Source of the DNA: Subtercola boreus
GTDB lineage: Bacteria; Actinomycetota; Actinomycetes; Actinomycetales; Microbacteriaceae
NCBI RefSeq assembly: GCF_003399645.1
Contig: NZ_NBXD01000014.1
Coordinates: 62,001 to 126,000, forward strand
Reading direction: 5' to 3'
DNA: 64,000 bases
Position numbers and translations under genes: made by a program. The notes below the pieces were generated by a model. That model was not told where the DNA came from. It saw nothing but the letters and a program-made list of their open reading frames with translations, and ran no database searches. Positions within the stretch are counted from its first letter, which is position 1. Each line of letters starts with the position of its first letter. Positions 49,397 through 59,295 of this stretch are shown here, piece after piece.

Positions 49397-50088
49397 TGGC
49401 GGCTCTCTCCGCCCGCTTCGATGAAGGGCGGCTGCTCAGCATCGGTCAGGTACTCGCCCAGCTGAGCCCCGAGTTTCCCGACATCAGCCCGTCGAAGCTG
49501 CGCTTTCTCGAAGAGCGCGGTCTGGTGAGCCCGGCCCGCACCCAGTCGGGCTACCGCAAGTTCTCCAACGCCGACGTCGAACGCCTGCGCCTCGTTCTGG
49601 CCATGCAGCGCGACTGCTACCTGCCGCTCAACGTGATCAAGCAGTACCTGCACGACGTCGACGCCGGGCTGAACCCCGCGATGCCGGGCGGAACCTCCGC
49701 CACGGTGCCCTCGATGCTCGGTGGCGCACGCCGTCTCTCGCGCGACGACCTGCTCGCCGAGACGCGGGCGACACCCCAGCTGCTCAACGATGCGGTGAGC
49801 GCCTCCCTGGTGACCGCGAGCGAGACCTACGGCGACGACGCGGTCGGGGTGCTGAAGGCGATGGTCGAGCTGCAGAAGGTGGGCATCGAGCCTCGGCACC
49901 TGCGCGGGTTCCGCGCGGCGGCCGACCGGGAGGTGGGGTTGATCGAGAGCGCACTGTTGCCGGTGGCCCGCCGCAACACGGTCTCGAGCCGCGCGCAGAT
50001 CGCCGACCGCGCGAGCGAGATCTCGGCGCAGCTCGAAATCGTGAGAACCAGCCTCATCCGGTCGGCGCTCGGCAAGCTCGCACCGTAA
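49396..50088 (+). CDS. ftsR: MerR-family regulator, FtsR-like
   Basis: A 230-aa protein. The winged-helix MerR domain is at residues about 12-85 (LLSIGQVLAQLSPEFPDISPSKLRFLEERGLVSPARTQSGYRKFSNADVERLRLVLAMQRD). A second helical domain covers LKAMVELQKVGIEPRHLRGFRAAADREVGLIESALLPVARR. Orthologues downstream of garA control ftsZ in corynebacteria, so a cell-division role is likely. The GTG at 49396 overlaps the last base of the garA stop, indicating coupling. Confidence 0.88.
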   Translation: MAALSARFDEGRLLSIGQVLAQLSPEFPDISPSKLRFLEERGLVSPARTQSGYRKFSNADVERLRLVLAMQRDCYLPLNVIKQYLHDVDAGLNPAMPGGTSATVPSMLGGARRLSRDDLLAETRATPQLLNDAVSASLVTASETYGDDAVGVLKAMVELQKVGIEPRHLRGFRAAADREVGLIESALLPVARRNTVSSRAQIADRASEISAQLEIVRTSLIRSALGKLAP

Positions 50089-50207
50089 GGTGGGGGGCCG
50101 GGGCGCGTGCCGGTTCGAACGACACGCCGGGGCACTTGGCCCGATGTCGTTGCTCGCAGAACCCTGCGTCGATAGCGTGGGTAGAAGAAGTACGAGAGAG
50201 GCAGACG

Positions 50208-50753
50208 ATGAGTGAGCATGTCCATGGCGGGGAAGCCCGCTACGACCAGGGCCTGCTCTTCACCGACGGTCTTCCCGAGCTCGACACCGCTGCGGGCTAC
50301 CGCGGTGCGGTCGCCGCACGGGCCGCAGGCATCACGTACCGCCAGCTCGACTACTGGGCGCGCACGTCGCTCGTCGAGCCGACCGTTCGGGGTGCCGCCG
50401 GATCGGGTTCGCAGCGTCTCTACGGTTTTCGCGACATCCTGGTTCTCAAGCTCGTCAAGCGACTGCTCGACACGGGCATCTCGCTCCAGCAGATCCGCAC
50501 GGCCATCGAGCAGCTGCGGGAGTCGGGCGTCACCGACCTGGCGCAGACCACGCTGATGAGCGACGGCGCGAGTGTCTACCTCTGCACGTCGAACGACGAG
50601 GTCATCGACCTCGTCAGCCGCGGCCAGGGCGTCTTCGGCATCGCCGTCGGCAAGGTCCTCCGCGAGGTGGAGTCCTCCCTCGTCGAACTCGGCACCGACG
50701 TGGCCGACCCGCTCGACGAGCTCGCCGCTCGTCGCGCCGCCCGCTCGGCCTGA
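50208..50753 (+). CDS. Second MerR-family regulator (Rv1830-like)
   Basis: A 181-aa protein with a DNA-binding domain at residues about 28-95 (GYRGAVAARAAGITYRQLDYWARTSLVEPTVRGAAGSGSQRLYGFRDILVLKLVKRLLDTGISLQQIRTAIEQL) and a short C-terminal domain (SVYLCTSNDEVIDLVSRGQGVFGIAVGKVL). In mycobacteria a DUF151 bifunctional-nuclease gene lies between the two MerR genes; it is missing here, with only a 119-base gap. GAGAGAGG precedes the ATG. Its 3' end is duplicated in tandem. Confidence 0.88.
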   Translation: MSEHVHGGEARYDQGLLFTDGLPELDTAAGYRGAVAARAAGITYRQLDYWARTSLVEPTVRGAAGSGSQRLYGFRDILVLKLVKRLLDTGISLQQIRTAIEQLRESGVTDLAQTTLMSDGASVYLCTSNDEVIDLVSRGQGVFGIAVGKVLREVESSLVELGTDVADPLDELAARRAARSA

Positions 50754-50804
50754 CGCCCGCTCGGCCTGACCCCCCGCTCGGCCTGACGCCCGCTCGGCCT
50801 GACC
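50740..50804. repeat. 16-17-bp tandem repeat spanning the MerR stop codon
   Basis: Four copies of CCCGCTCGGCCTGACS, three of 16 and one of 17 bp. The first contains the last codons and TGA (50751-50753) of the MerR gene. The following gap to 51040 holds nothing else I can identify. Confidence 0.9.
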
Positions 50805-51040
50805 CCCGTCCGACCGGCCGCGCCGGCTCTCCGCTCGCACGGCCCCACCACCCATCCTCCGGCATCCGGTCGCGAACTCGTGCGTGAAAGAGGATCAGAG
50901 CTCGCACTGAGCCCGTGGTGGCCCCACCCACCCGCGTCATCCTCTTCTACGCCACGAGGCGCCGGCGGGGCACACGGGATTGCCGAGGGGCTCCCAAGGT
51001 GGGAGCGCGGTGGGTTGAAGTGCGGGGAGGTCGGCTGGGC

Positions 51041-51883
51041 CTAGCGGTCGGCGGGGGTGCGACCGGCTACGGCCGGTGCCGCGGAGTCGGCGTAGTCGCC
51101 GATGCGACCCGTGCGCATGACGCGCTCCAGCAGCAGGTCGAAGTTGCGCGCCATCTCCTGGGCGCCCTCGCCGGGCCAGACGTGCAGGGCCTTCGCTGCG
51201 CCCTGGGCCTGCTGCAGCGATGTGCGCTCCGGCAGCTGTGGTGAGAGCACCAGCGGCCCGAACATGTCGCGCAGCTCCTTGATGCGGAACTGGTGCTCGA
51301 GCGACTGGGACCGCACGCGGTTCACGATGATGCCGAGGGGCTGGAGGCGTGGCGACAGCCCGCGACGGATCTCCTCGATCGCGCGGAGTGCCCGGTCGGC
51401 GGCAGCCACGGAGAACAGCCCGGGCTCGGTCACGACGGCGACACGGTCGCTGGCCGCCCAGGCCGTGCGTGTCAGGGCGTTCAGCGAGGGGGCACAGTCG
51501 ATGAGCACGAGGTCGTAGTCACTCTCGACGGTCGCCAGAGCCTCTTCGAGTTTCCAGATGTCTCGGATCGACGGATGCGGCCCATCGAAGTTCAGCGCCG
51601 ACGGCGACCCGATGAGCACGTCGATTGTGCCGCCGCGGTCTTTCGTCCAGCCGGAGGGTGCGATGGCCGCCCGCACGATCTTCTCTTTGGGCGACGCCAG
51701 AACGTCGGCCACGTTCAGGTGGCCCGAGACGTTGATGTCCATTCCCGTCGACACATCCGACTGCGGATCGAGGTCGACGACGAGGGTGCGCAGGCCCTTC
51801 GCGAAGGCCGCGGAAGCCAGGCCGAGGGTGACGGTTGTCTTACCGACCCCGCCCTTGAGTGAGCTGACGCTGAGTACATGCAC
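51041..51883 (-). CDS. ParA/MinD-type P-loop ATPase
   Basis: A 280-aa deviant Walker A ATPase. The motif SLKGGVGKTTVTLGLA (residues 8-23) has the signature Lys, and TLVVDLDPQSDVS, YDLVLIDCAPSLNALTRTAW and PLGIIVNRVRSQSLEHQFRIKELRDMF complete the ParA fold. No partner ParB or adaptor gene is adjacent, so it is an orphan; roles include positioning of protein complexes or plasmid-like segregation. It is divergent from pyruvate carboxylase. Confidence 0.88.
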   Translation of the reverse strand: MHVLSVSSLKGGVGKTTVTLGLASAAFAKGLRTLVVDLDPQSDVSTGMDINVSGHLNVADVLASPKEKIVRAAIAPSGWTKDRGGTIDVLIGSPSALNFDGPHPSIRDIWKLEEALATVESDYDLVLIDCAPSLNALTRTAWAASDRVAVVTEPGLFSVAAADRALRAIEEIRRGLSPRLQPLGIIVNRVRSQSLEHQFRIKELRDMFGPLVLSPQLPERTSLQQAQGAAKALHVWPGEGAQEMARNFDLLLERVMRTGRIGDYADSAAPAVAGRTPADR

Positions 51884-51970
51884 AATCGACTACGTTACCT
51901 TCACTAGGCTGAGAGAACCTAACTGTCTCCTGTATGCCGCATGGACGCCGCACTGCTTCGGAAGGACCGT

Positions 51971-54900
51971 ATGTTCACCAAGATTCTGGTTGCAAACCGG
52001 GGAGAAATCGCCATCCGGGCGTTCCGAGCGGCGGTCGAGCTCGGCGCCAAGACGGTGGCTGTCTTTCCGTACGAAGACCGCAACTCGATGCACCGGCTCA
52101 AGGCCGACGAGGCGTACCAGATCGGGGAGATCGGGCACCCGGTGCGGGCCTATCTCGACGTGAGCGAGATCATCCGTGTGGCCAGGGAGTCGGGCGCCGA
52201 CGCGATCTACCCCGGCTACGGCTTTCTGAGCGAGAACCCCGAGTTGGCCTCCGCGGCTGCCGCGGCCGGCATCACCTTCATCGGCCCCGCGACCGACGTT
52301 CTCGAGATGGCCGGCAACAAGGTTACCGCGAAGGAGCACGCCATCGCGGCCGGCGTGCCCGTTCTGCGCTCCACCCCGGCGTCGCGCGACCTCGACGAGT
52401 TGCTCGCCGGTGCCCACGAGATCGGCTTCCCGATCTTCGCCAAGGCGGTTGCCGGCGGCGGCGGGCGGGGGATGCGCCGGGTCGAGACGAAGGAAGAGCT
52501 GCGCAGCGCCCTCGAGGCAGCGATGCGCGAAGCCGACAGTGCGTTCGGCGACCCGACGATGTTCCTCGAGCAGGCGGTGCTGCGACCGCGCCACATCGAG
52601 GTGCAGATCCTCGCCGACACGCACGGATCGACGGTGCACCTGTTCGAGCGGGACTGCTCTGTTCAGCGGCGCAACCAGAAGGTCGTCGAGATCGCTCCGG
52701 CCCCGAACATCAGCGACGAGCTTCGCGAAGCGCTGCACAGCGATGCGATCAAGTTCGCCAAGTCCATCCACTATGTCAACGCCGGGACCGTCGAGTTCCT
52801 TGTCGACACCGTCGGCGACCGCGCCGGTCAGCACGTCTTCATCGAGATGAACCCGCGCATCCAGGTCGAGCACACCGTGACCGAGGAGGTCACCGACGTC
52901 GACCTCGTGCAGTCGCAGATGCTCATCGCCTCGGGGTCCACCCTCGAAGAACTCGGCCTCGTGCAGGAGAAGATCGTATTGCGGGGTGCTGCGTTGCAGT
53001 GCCGCATCACCACCGAAGACCCGAATGCCGGCTTCCGCCCCGACACGGGCAAGATCACCACCTACCGGTCGCCCGGTGGGTCGGGAATCCGGCTCGACGG
53101 CGGCACGGTCGCCGCGGGCGCGCAGATCAGCCCGCACTTCGATTCCATGCTCGTGAAACTGACCTGTCGCGGGCGCGACTTCCCGGCGGCCGTTCGCCGC
53201 TCGAAGCGCGCCCTTGCCGAGTTCCGCATCCGCGGCGTCTCCACGAACATCCCGTTCCTGCAGGCGGTGCTCGAGGACCCGTCGTTCGCGGCCGGCGATC
53301 TGTCGACGAGCTTCATCGAGGAGCGTCCGCAGCTCTTCGCCACCCATGTGTCGAAGGACCGCGGGTCGAAGATCGTCAACTGGCTGGCCGACGTCACCGT
53401 GAACCAGCCGAACGGCAAGCGCCAAGGCTCCGTCGACCCCGTCGCGAAGCTGCCCGCCATCGACATCTCCGCGCCCGCACCCGACGGCTCACGCCAGCGG
53501 CTGCTCGCGCTCGGCCCCATCGGCTTCGCACAAGACCTGCGCGCACAGACCGCCCTGGCGGTCACCGAGACGACGATGCGGGATGCTCACCAGTCCCTGC
53601 TCGCCACGCGCGTGCGCACGAAGGACCTCCTGGCTGTCGCACCCTACGTCGCCCGCATGACCCCTGAGCTGCTGAGCGTCGAGGCGTGGGGCGGAGCGAC
53701 CTACGACGTCGCGCTGCGCTTCCTCGGCGAGGACCCGTGGGAGCGGCTCGCGTCGCTTCGCGAGGCCCTGCCGAACGTCAACATCCAGATGCTGTTGCGG
53801 GGTCGCAACACGGTGGGCTACACGCCATACCCCACCGAGGTGACCGACGCGTTCGTGAAGGAGGCGGCATCCACCGGCGTCGACATCTTCCGCATCTTCG
53901 ACGCGCTCAACGACGTGAACCAGATGCGTCCCGCGATCGACTCGGTGCTGACGACCGGCACCACGCTGGCAGAGGTCGCGGTCTGCTACACCGGCGACCT
54001 GCTCGACCCGGCCGAAGACCTCTACACGCTCGACTACTACCTGCGGCTCGCCGACGACATCGTGAAGAGCGGCGCGCACATCCTCGCCATCAAGGACATG
54101 GCCGGGTTGCTGCGGCCCTACGCCGCTGAGAAGCTGGTGACGGCGTTCCGCGAGAACTTCGACCTGCCGGTGCACGTACACACTCACGACACGGCGGGCG
54201 GGCAGCTCGCGACGCTCCTCGCGGCGAGTCGCGCCGGGGCCGACGCAGTGGATGTCGCGAGTGCACCGATGTCGGGCACGACCTCGCAGCCCAGTGCGTC
54301 CGCGCTCGTCGCGGCGCTCGCTCACACCGAGCGTGATACCGGCCTGTCGCTCTTGGCGGTCTCCGACCTCGAGCCCTACTGGGAGGCCGTGCGGGCGCTC
54401 TACCACCCCTTCGAATCCGGACTCCCGGGGCCGACCGGGCGGGTGTACAAGCACGAGATCCCGGGTGGGCAACTGTCGAACCTCCGCCAGCAGGCCATCG
54501 CGCTGGGCCTGGCCGACCACTTCGAGAAGATCGAAGACCTGTATGCGGCGGCCAACGGCATCCTGGGTCGCATCCCGAAGGTGACGCCGTCGTCGAAGGT
54601 GGTGGGCGACCTGGCCCTGCACCTGGCGGCGGTCGGCGCCGATCCCGCCGACTTCGCCGAGAACCCCCAGAACTACGACATTCCCGACTCGGTGGTCGGG
54701 TTCATGGCCGGGGAGCTGGGCGACCTGCCGGGCGGATGGCCGGAGCCTTTCCGAACGAAAGTCCTCGAGGGGCGCACCGTGAGTGTGGGTGTCACCGAGA
54801 TCAGCGACGACGACAGGGCGCTGATCGGTGCCGAGGCCAGCTCGGCCGACCGGCGGCGTACGCTCAACCGCCTGCTCTTTCCGGGGCCCACAGCGGCCTT

Positions 54901-55378
54901 CGAACAGCAGCGCGAGACGTACGGCGACCTCTCCGTCGTCGAGACGGCCGACTACCTGTTCGGGTTGCAGCAGGGTGAAGAGCACGTCGTCGAGATTGAG
55001 AAGGGCGTGCGACTGTTCATCGGCTTGGAGGCGATCGGCGAGGTCGACGACAAGGGGATGCGCGCGGTCATGACCATTCTGAACGGGCAGTTGCGACCGG
55101 TGGTGGTGCGCGACCAGAACGTGAAGGTCACGGTGACGCAGGCGGAGAAGGCGGATGCCTCGAAGCCGGGCCAGGTCGCGGCGCCGTTCTCGGGTGTCGT
55201 GACCCTCAAGGTCGAGCAGGGCACGGTGATCGCGGCCGGCGACGCCATCGCGACCATCGAGGCGATGAAGATGGAGGCGGCGATCACCTCGCCCGTCGGC
55301 GGTACGGTGCGGCGCCTGGCCATCCCCACGACGCAGCAGGTCGAGGCGGGCGACCTCCTGGTGGTCGTCGAGCCGTGA
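51971..55378 (+). CDS. pyc: Pyruvate carboxylase
   Basis: A 1135-aa biotin enzyme that converts pyruvate, bicarbonate and ATP to oxaloacetate, the main anaplerotic reaction. Domains in order: biotin carboxylase (1-450; ILVANRGEIAIRAFRAA, AVAGGGGRGMRRVE, FIEMNPRIQVEHTVTEE), carboxyltransferase (about 525-800; TTMRDAHQSLLATRVRTKD, IKDMAGLLRPYA, HTHDTAGG with metal-binding His), the PYC/OADA region, and biotinyl domain with biotin Lys1100 in EAMKMEA. Full length. The ATG at 51971 has GGAAGGA upstream; an ATG at 51941 lacks a site. Confidence 0.97.
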   Translation: MFTKILVANRGEIAIRAFRAAVELGAKTVAVFPYEDRNSMHRLKADEAYQIGEIGHPVRAYLDVSEIIRVARESGADAIYPGYGFLSENPELASAAAAAGITFIGPATDVLEMAGNKVTAKEHAIAAGVPVLRSTPASRDLDELLAGAHEIGFPIFAKAVAGGGGRGMRRVETKEELRSALEAAMREADSAFGDPTMFLEQAVLRPRHIEVQILADTHGSTVHLFERDCSVQRRNQKVVEIAPAPNISDELREALHSDAIKFAKSIHYVNAGTVEFLVDTVGDRAGQHVFIEMNPRIQVEHTVTEEVTDVDLVQSQMLIASGSTLEELGLVQEKIVLRGAALQCRITTEDPNAGFRPDTGKITTYRSPGGSGIRLDGGTVAAGAQISPHFDSMLVKLTCRGRDFPAAVRRSKRALAEFRIRGVSTNIPFLQAVLEDPSFAAGDLSTSFIEERPQLFATHVSKDRGSKIVNWLADVTVNQPNGKRQGSVDPVAKLPAIDISAPAPDGSRQRLLALGPIGFAQDLRAQTALAVTETTMRDAHQSLLATRVRTKDLLAVAPYVARMTPELLSVEAWGGATYDVALRFLGEDPWERLASLREALPNVNIQMLLRGRNTVGYTPYPTEVTDAFVKEAASTGVDIFRIFDALNDVNQMRPAIDSVLTTGTTLAEVAVCYTGDLLDPAEDLYTLDYYLRLADDIVKSGAHILAIKDMAGLLRPYAAEKLVTAFRENFDLPVHVHTHDTAGGQLATLLAASRAGADAVDVASAPMSGTTSQPSASALVAALAHTERDTGLSLLAVSDLEPYWEAVRALYHPFESGLPGPTGRVYKHEIPGGQLSNLRQQAIALGLADHFEKIEDLYAAANGILGRIPKVTPSSKVVGDLALHLAAVGADPADFAENPQNYDIPDSVVGFMAGELGDLPGGWPEPFRTKVLEGRTVSVGVTEISDDDRALIGAEASSADRRRTLNRLLFPGPTAAFEQQRETYGDLSVVETADYLFGLQQGEEHVVEIEKGVRLFIGLEAIGEVDDKGMRAVMTILNGQLRPVVVRDQNVKVTVTQAEKADASKPGQVAAPFSGVVTLKVEQGTVIAAGDAIATIEAMKMEAAITSPVGGTVRRLAIPTTQQVEAGDLLVVVEP

Positions 55379-55491
55379 GGTGAGCGCGGCGGGCGCGCTG
55401 AACGGGCGCCCGCTCCAAGCGCAGCACACTGCGAGTCGTGACGCGGGGGTACCGGTAAAATCGGGGTGACCCATCTGCAAGGAGAACACCT

Positions 55492-55983
55492 GTGACTGCC
55501 CGCGAGATCCGTGTCTTCGGAGATCCCGTACTCAAGACCGTGAGCGATGAGATCGGCGTCATCGATGACCGGGTGCGTGCCCTGGTGGATGATCTGCTCG
55601 ACTCGGTGCGTCTACCCGGCCGCGCCGGGGTGGCCGCCGCCCAGATCGGCGTGAACCTGCGCGCCTTCAGCTACAACGTCGACGGCGAGATCGGGTACCT
55701 GCTCAACCCACGACTCGTGGAGGTTTCGGGGGAGCCCGAGTTCATGGACGAGGGCTGCCTCTCGGTACCCACGCTCTGGTTCAAGACCAGGCGCTACCCG
55801 TTCGCGCGTGCCGTCGGCATGAACCTCGACGGCGAGGAGGTCGAGGTCTCGGGCACCGGCGTCATGGCGCAGGCGCTCCAGCACGAGACCGACCACCTCG
55901 ACGGCGTGCTCTACCTCGACCGCCTCGAGAAGGAGACCCGTCGCGCGGCGATGCGCGAGGTGCGCGAGTCCGACTGGTTCTGA
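55492..55983 (+). CDS. def: Peptide deformylase
   Basis: A 163-aa metalloenzyme that removes the formyl group from nascent proteins. All three motifs are present: GVAAAQIG (46-53), EGCLSVP with metal ligand Cys89, and QHETDHLDG with His131, Glu132 and His135. GTG start at 55492 with CAAGGAGAA upstream. Monocistronic or cotranscribed with the small downstream gene (27-base gap). Confidence 0.95.
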   Translation: MTAREIRVFGDPVLKTVSDEIGVIDDRVRALVDDLLDSVRLPGRAGVAAAQIGVNLRAFSYNVDGEIGYLLNPRLVEVSGEPEFMDEGCLSVPTLWFKTRRYPFARAVGMNLDGEEVEVSGTGVMAQALQHETDHLDGVLYLDRLEKETRRAAMREVRESDWF

Positions 55984-56010
55984 TCTGCTCCCTGAGTTAT
56001 TCTCGTCTGC

Positions 56011-56328
56011 ATGTTTGATCTGCAAACGCTGCCGGAATGGTGGCAAAACGCCGACGACGACGAGGATCGCGACTGGATCTGGGCTGAGTGCCAGACCGAG
56101 CTGACGACGGCGCATCCGTCGTTTGAGACGGTGCGGCTGCTGGCGACGTCGATCGGTACCGATGACGTGCTGCTGGTGCACACCGACCGCGATAACGCCG
56201 TCTCTACTGTGCACCTCTCGATGAGCGGTCGGCCGGAGTGGCCGGTGTGGGATGGTTTCGAATTCACGGGCACGTTCGCCGAGTTCATGGCCCGAGAGCT
56301 GCGACGCTATGGCCCGCGAACCCCGTGA
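56011..56328 (+). CDS. Hypothetical acidic protein, 105 aa
   Basis: A cytosolic 105-aa protein with a Trp-rich N-terminus (LPEWWQNADDDEDRDWIWAECQTEL) and a mixed C-terminal half (SIGTDDVLLVHTDRDNAVSTVHLSMSGRPEWPVWDGFEFTG). I do not recognise a family; the Trp and acidic residues with SIGTDDVLLV resemble immunity-type SMI1/SUKH proteins only loosely. It lies 27 bases downstream of def and is convergent with fadD. Confidence 0.65.
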   Translation: MFDLQTLPEWWQNADDDEDRDWIWAECQTELTTAHPSFETVRLLATSIGTDDVLLVHTDRDNAVSTVHLSMSGRPEWPVWDGFEFTGTFAEFMARELRRYGPRTP

Positions 56329-56337
56329 GGGGCTAGG

Positions 56338-58173
56338 TCAGTGGGCGACGGAGATGCCCTCGGTGGCGGGGGCACTGGAGTACATGCGCTCGATCGTCGT
56401 GGCGTAGTCGTGCACGATCACGGCGCGCTTGATGGTGAGCTTCGGAGTGAGGTGACCGCTCTCCTCCGTCAGGTCGGTGGGCAGTACCACGAACTTGCGG
56501 ATCGACTCGGCCCGGGAGACGGTCTGGTTCGCGGCATCCACCGCCCGTTGGATCTCGGCGAGCACCGCGGGGTTCTGCGACGCCTCGGCGAGCGTCATCT
56601 CCTTCTTCTCACCGTGGTTGCCGAGCCACACCGGCAGCATCTCCGTGTCGAGCGTGACCAGCGCGGAGATGAACGGCTTCTGGTCGCCGACGACGATGAC
56701 CTGCCCGACCAGCGGGTTCGCACGAATCGGATCCTCGAGCACGGCAGGCGCGACGTTCTTACCGCCGGCCGTCACGATGATCTCCTTCTTGCGGCCCGTG
56801 ATGGTGAGGAAGCCGTCGCTGTCGAGCGCGCCGATGTCGCCGGTCCTGAACCACTCGCCGTCCATTGCCTCGGCGGTCGCAGCGGCGTTGTTCCAGTAGC
56901 CTCCGAACACGTTGACGCCCGACACCTGCACCTCGCCGTCGGCGGCGATGCGGATGCCCACCCCGGGCAGCGCCGGGCCCACCGTGTCGAGCTTGAACTT
57001 GTCGGGCAGGTTCACCGTGGCCGGAGCCGTCGTCTCGGTGAGGCCGTAGCCCTCGAGGATGGTGATGCCGAGGCTTCTGTAGAAGTGCCCGAGGCGGTGG
57101 CCCAGGGGAGCGGAACCCGACACCGCGTACTTCGTGCGACCACCGAGCGCAGCACGGAGCTTCGAGTAGACGAGTCGATCGAACAGGGCGAACTTGACCT
57201 TCAGTCCCAGCGGCACGTGGCCGGCGTCGAGCGCCTCGCTGTGGGCGACGGCAACGTCGGCGGCCTGGCGGAAGATCTTGCCGCGACCGTCACCCTCGGC
57301 CTTCTGCTCCGACGAGTTGTAGACCTTCTCGAACACCCGCGGAACCGCGAGCAGGAAGGTCGGTTTGAACGATCCGAGTGCGGGCAGCAGCTGCTTCGTG
57401 TCGGCCTGGTGCCCGACTTTGACTCCCGCGTGCACGCTCATCACGGCGATGAACCGGGCAAAGACGTGGGCCGTCGTGATGAACAGCAGGGTGGAGGCGC
57501 CCTCGTGCACGACGTCACTGAGCTTGACCGCGGCGTTCCGGGAGAGCTCGACGAAGTTCGAGTGCGTCAGGATGCAGCCCTTCGGGCGCCCCATGGTGCC
57601 CGAGGTGTAGATGAGCGTCGCGAGGTCGCTGCCCTTCGCGAGGGTGCGGCGCCTCTCGACCTCGGCGTCGTCGACGGACGCCCCGCCCGCGACGATCTTG
57701 TCGAGGTCACCGAGATCGATCTGCCAGACCCGGGTCACGAGCGGAAGGTCGGCGGCGACCTCGTCGTAGCGGGCGAAGTGGTCGGGGGTCTCGACGATGA
57801 CGGCGACAGCACCCGAATCGCTCAGGCTCCACTGCACCTGCGAGGGAGACGACGTCTCGTAGACAGGAACGAGCACGGCGCCGGCGAACCAGGTCGCGAA
57901 GTCGATCAGGGTCCACTCGTAGCGGGTGCGGCACATCAGGCCGATCTTGTCGCCGGGCTGCACTCCGGCCGCGATGAGGCCTTTGGCGAGGGCGCGCACC
58001 TGCGCGAGGAACTCGGCGCCCGAGACATCCACCCAGCCGCCGTCGCCGCCGTTCTTCGAGGGAATCGCGAACAGGGGCGCATCCGGTGACTGCTTCACGC
58101 GGTTCACCAGCAGGTCGGTGGCGTTCGCCTCGGGGTCGGCCGGTACAACGGCTGGGGCGACAAACTGGTCCAC
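56338..58173 (-). CDS. Long-chain fatty acid-CoA ligase (FadD15-like)
   Basis: A 611-aa AMP-forming ligase that activates fatty acids to acyl-CoA. The P-loop motif is LIYTSGTMGRPKGCIL (about residue 190), then YGLTETTAPATVN, FRTGDIGALDSDGFLTITGRKKEIIVTAGGKNVAP and the late catalytic segment SGHLTPKLTIKRA. GTG start at 58173 follows GAAGGAG at good spacing; the frame runs on to 58461, overlapping the divergent glucokinase gene. The order fadD, plsC, aroG, kinase matches the mycobacterial Rv2187-Rv2176 region. Confidence 0.93.
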   Translation of the reverse strand: MDQFVAPAVVPADPEANATDLLVNRVKQSPDAPLFAIPSKNGGDGGWVDVSGAEFLAQVRALAKGLIAAGVQPGDKIGLMCRTRYEWTLIDFATWFAGAVLVPVYETSSPSQVQWSLSDSGAVAVIVETPDHFARYDEVAADLPLVTRVWQIDLGDLDKIVAGGASVDDAEVERRRTLAKGSDLATLIYTSGTMGRPKGCILTHSNFVELSRNAAVKLSDVVHEGASTLLFITTAHVFARFIAVMSVHAGVKVGHQADTKQLLPALGSFKPTFLLAVPRVFEKVYNSSEQKAEGDGRGKIFRQAADVAVAHSEALDAGHVPLGLKVKFALFDRLVYSKLRAALGGRTKYAVSGSAPLGHRLGHFYRSLGITILEGYGLTETTAPATVNLPDKFKLDTVGPALPGVGIRIAADGEVQVSGVNVFGGYWNNAAATAEAMDGEWFRTGDIGALDSDGFLTITGRKKEIIVTAGGKNVAPAVLEDPIRANPLVGQVIVVGDQKPFISALVTLDTEMLPVWLGNHGEKKEMTLAEASQNPAVLAEIQRAVDAANQTVSRAESIRKFVVLPTDLTEESGHLTPKLTIKRAVIVHDYATTIERMYSSAPATEGISVAH

Positions 58174-58258
58174 GGTAGCTCCTTCGGTTCCTAACCCCCC
58201 CAGTCTATCGGTGGGCCGAAAATTCGACAGGAACAGCGGCGCTTGCCAAGATGTGACT

Positions 58259-59206
58259 GTGCAAGCCATAGGAATCGACATTGGCGGAACGAAGATCGCG
58301 GGCGCGCTCGTCGACGAGCTGGGAACCATTCTGCGCTCCGACCGACAGCCCACCACCGCGAGCAATCCGCAGCTCATCGAAGACGCCGTCGTCGCGATGG
58401 TCCAGAGGCTCTCCGAGGGGGTCGAGGTCAGCGCTGTCGGTGTCGCCGCCGCCGGCTTCATCGACGCCGCGCAGTCGATCGTCGACTACGCGCCCAACAT
58501 CTCGTGGCGCAACGAACCCTTTCGCGAGAAGCTCGAACAGCGGCTCGGGATGCACATCATCATCGAGAACGATGCGAACGCTGCGGGGTGGGCCGAGTTC
58601 CGTTTCGGGGCGGGCCGTCTGGTCAGCGACATGGTCATCCTCACCATCGGCACCGGGGTCGGCGGGGCGATCGTCTCGGGCGACCGACTCTTCCGGGGCG
58701 GATTCGGCGCCGCAGCGGAGTTGGGGCACATGCGGGTCGTGCCCGACGGGCTGCCCTGCGGGTGCGGGGCCCGCGGATGTATCGAGCAGTACGGCAGCGG
58801 GCGTGCCCTCCTCCGCTCGGCCAACGAGCTGGCCGACGCCGGTGGGATCGGGATCGGTCTTGCGGCGGCACGCGCTCGCAGCGGCATCCTGAGCGGGCTC
58901 GATGTGAGCGAACTCATCCAGGCCGGTGACCCGGGTGCACTGCTGGCACTCCGCACGCTCGGGCACTGGCTCGGGCAGGCGGCCGCGAGCCTCGGGGCGG
59001 TGCTCGATCCGCAACTCTTCGTCATCGGTGGCGGGGTGGCGCAGGCCGGGGATCTGCTGCTGGACCCGATCAGGGCGGCGTACCTCGACGTGTTGCCCGC
59101 GCGCGGGTTCCACCCCGAGCCGGAGTTCCGCATCGCTGAGCTGGTGAACGACGCCGGCGTGGTGGGAGCGGCCGATCTGGCCCGGCTGTACGCCGAGTCG
59201 ATCTGA
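58259..59206 (+). CDS. glk: ROK-family glucokinase
   Basis: A 315-aa sugar kinase. The phosphate-binding AIGIDIGGTKIAGALVD is at the N-terminus, ENDANAAGWAEF and TIGTGVGGAIV follow, and the ROK zinc motif is LPCGCGARGCIEQYGSG with the His upstream (AELGHMRV). It phosphorylates glucose with ATP (or polyphosphate in some actinobacteria, not distinguishable). GTG 58259 is chosen; GTG 58253 is a possible start. Divergent from fadD. Confidence 0.92.
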   Translation: MQAIGIDIGGTKIAGALVDELGTILRSDRQPTTASNPQLIEDAVVAMVQRLSEGVEVSAVGVAAAGFIDAAQSIVDYAPNISWRNEPFREKLEQRLGMHIIIENDANAAGWAEFRFGAGRLVSDMVILTIGTGVGGAIVSGDRLFRGGFGAAAELGHMRVVPDGLPCGCGARGCIEQYGSGRALLRSANELADAGGIGIGLAAARARSGILSGLDVSELIQAGDPGALLALRTLGHWLGQAAASLGAVLDPQLFVIGGGVAQAGDLLLDPIRAAYLDVLPARGFHPEPEFRIAELVNDAGVVGAADLARLYAESI

Positions 59207-59295
59207 GGCCGCGCCGGGCATGCCGCCGGGCGGCATCCGACGCGCCCGGGGTCATTCAGCCCCGGTAGAATCACAGGTCAGACGCGAGGACGACG

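Noticed and set aside
51890-53425. A 511-codon minus-strand open frame opposite pyruvate carboxylase
   Set aside because: Shadow frame; pyruvate carboxylase is intact and conserved on the plus strand.
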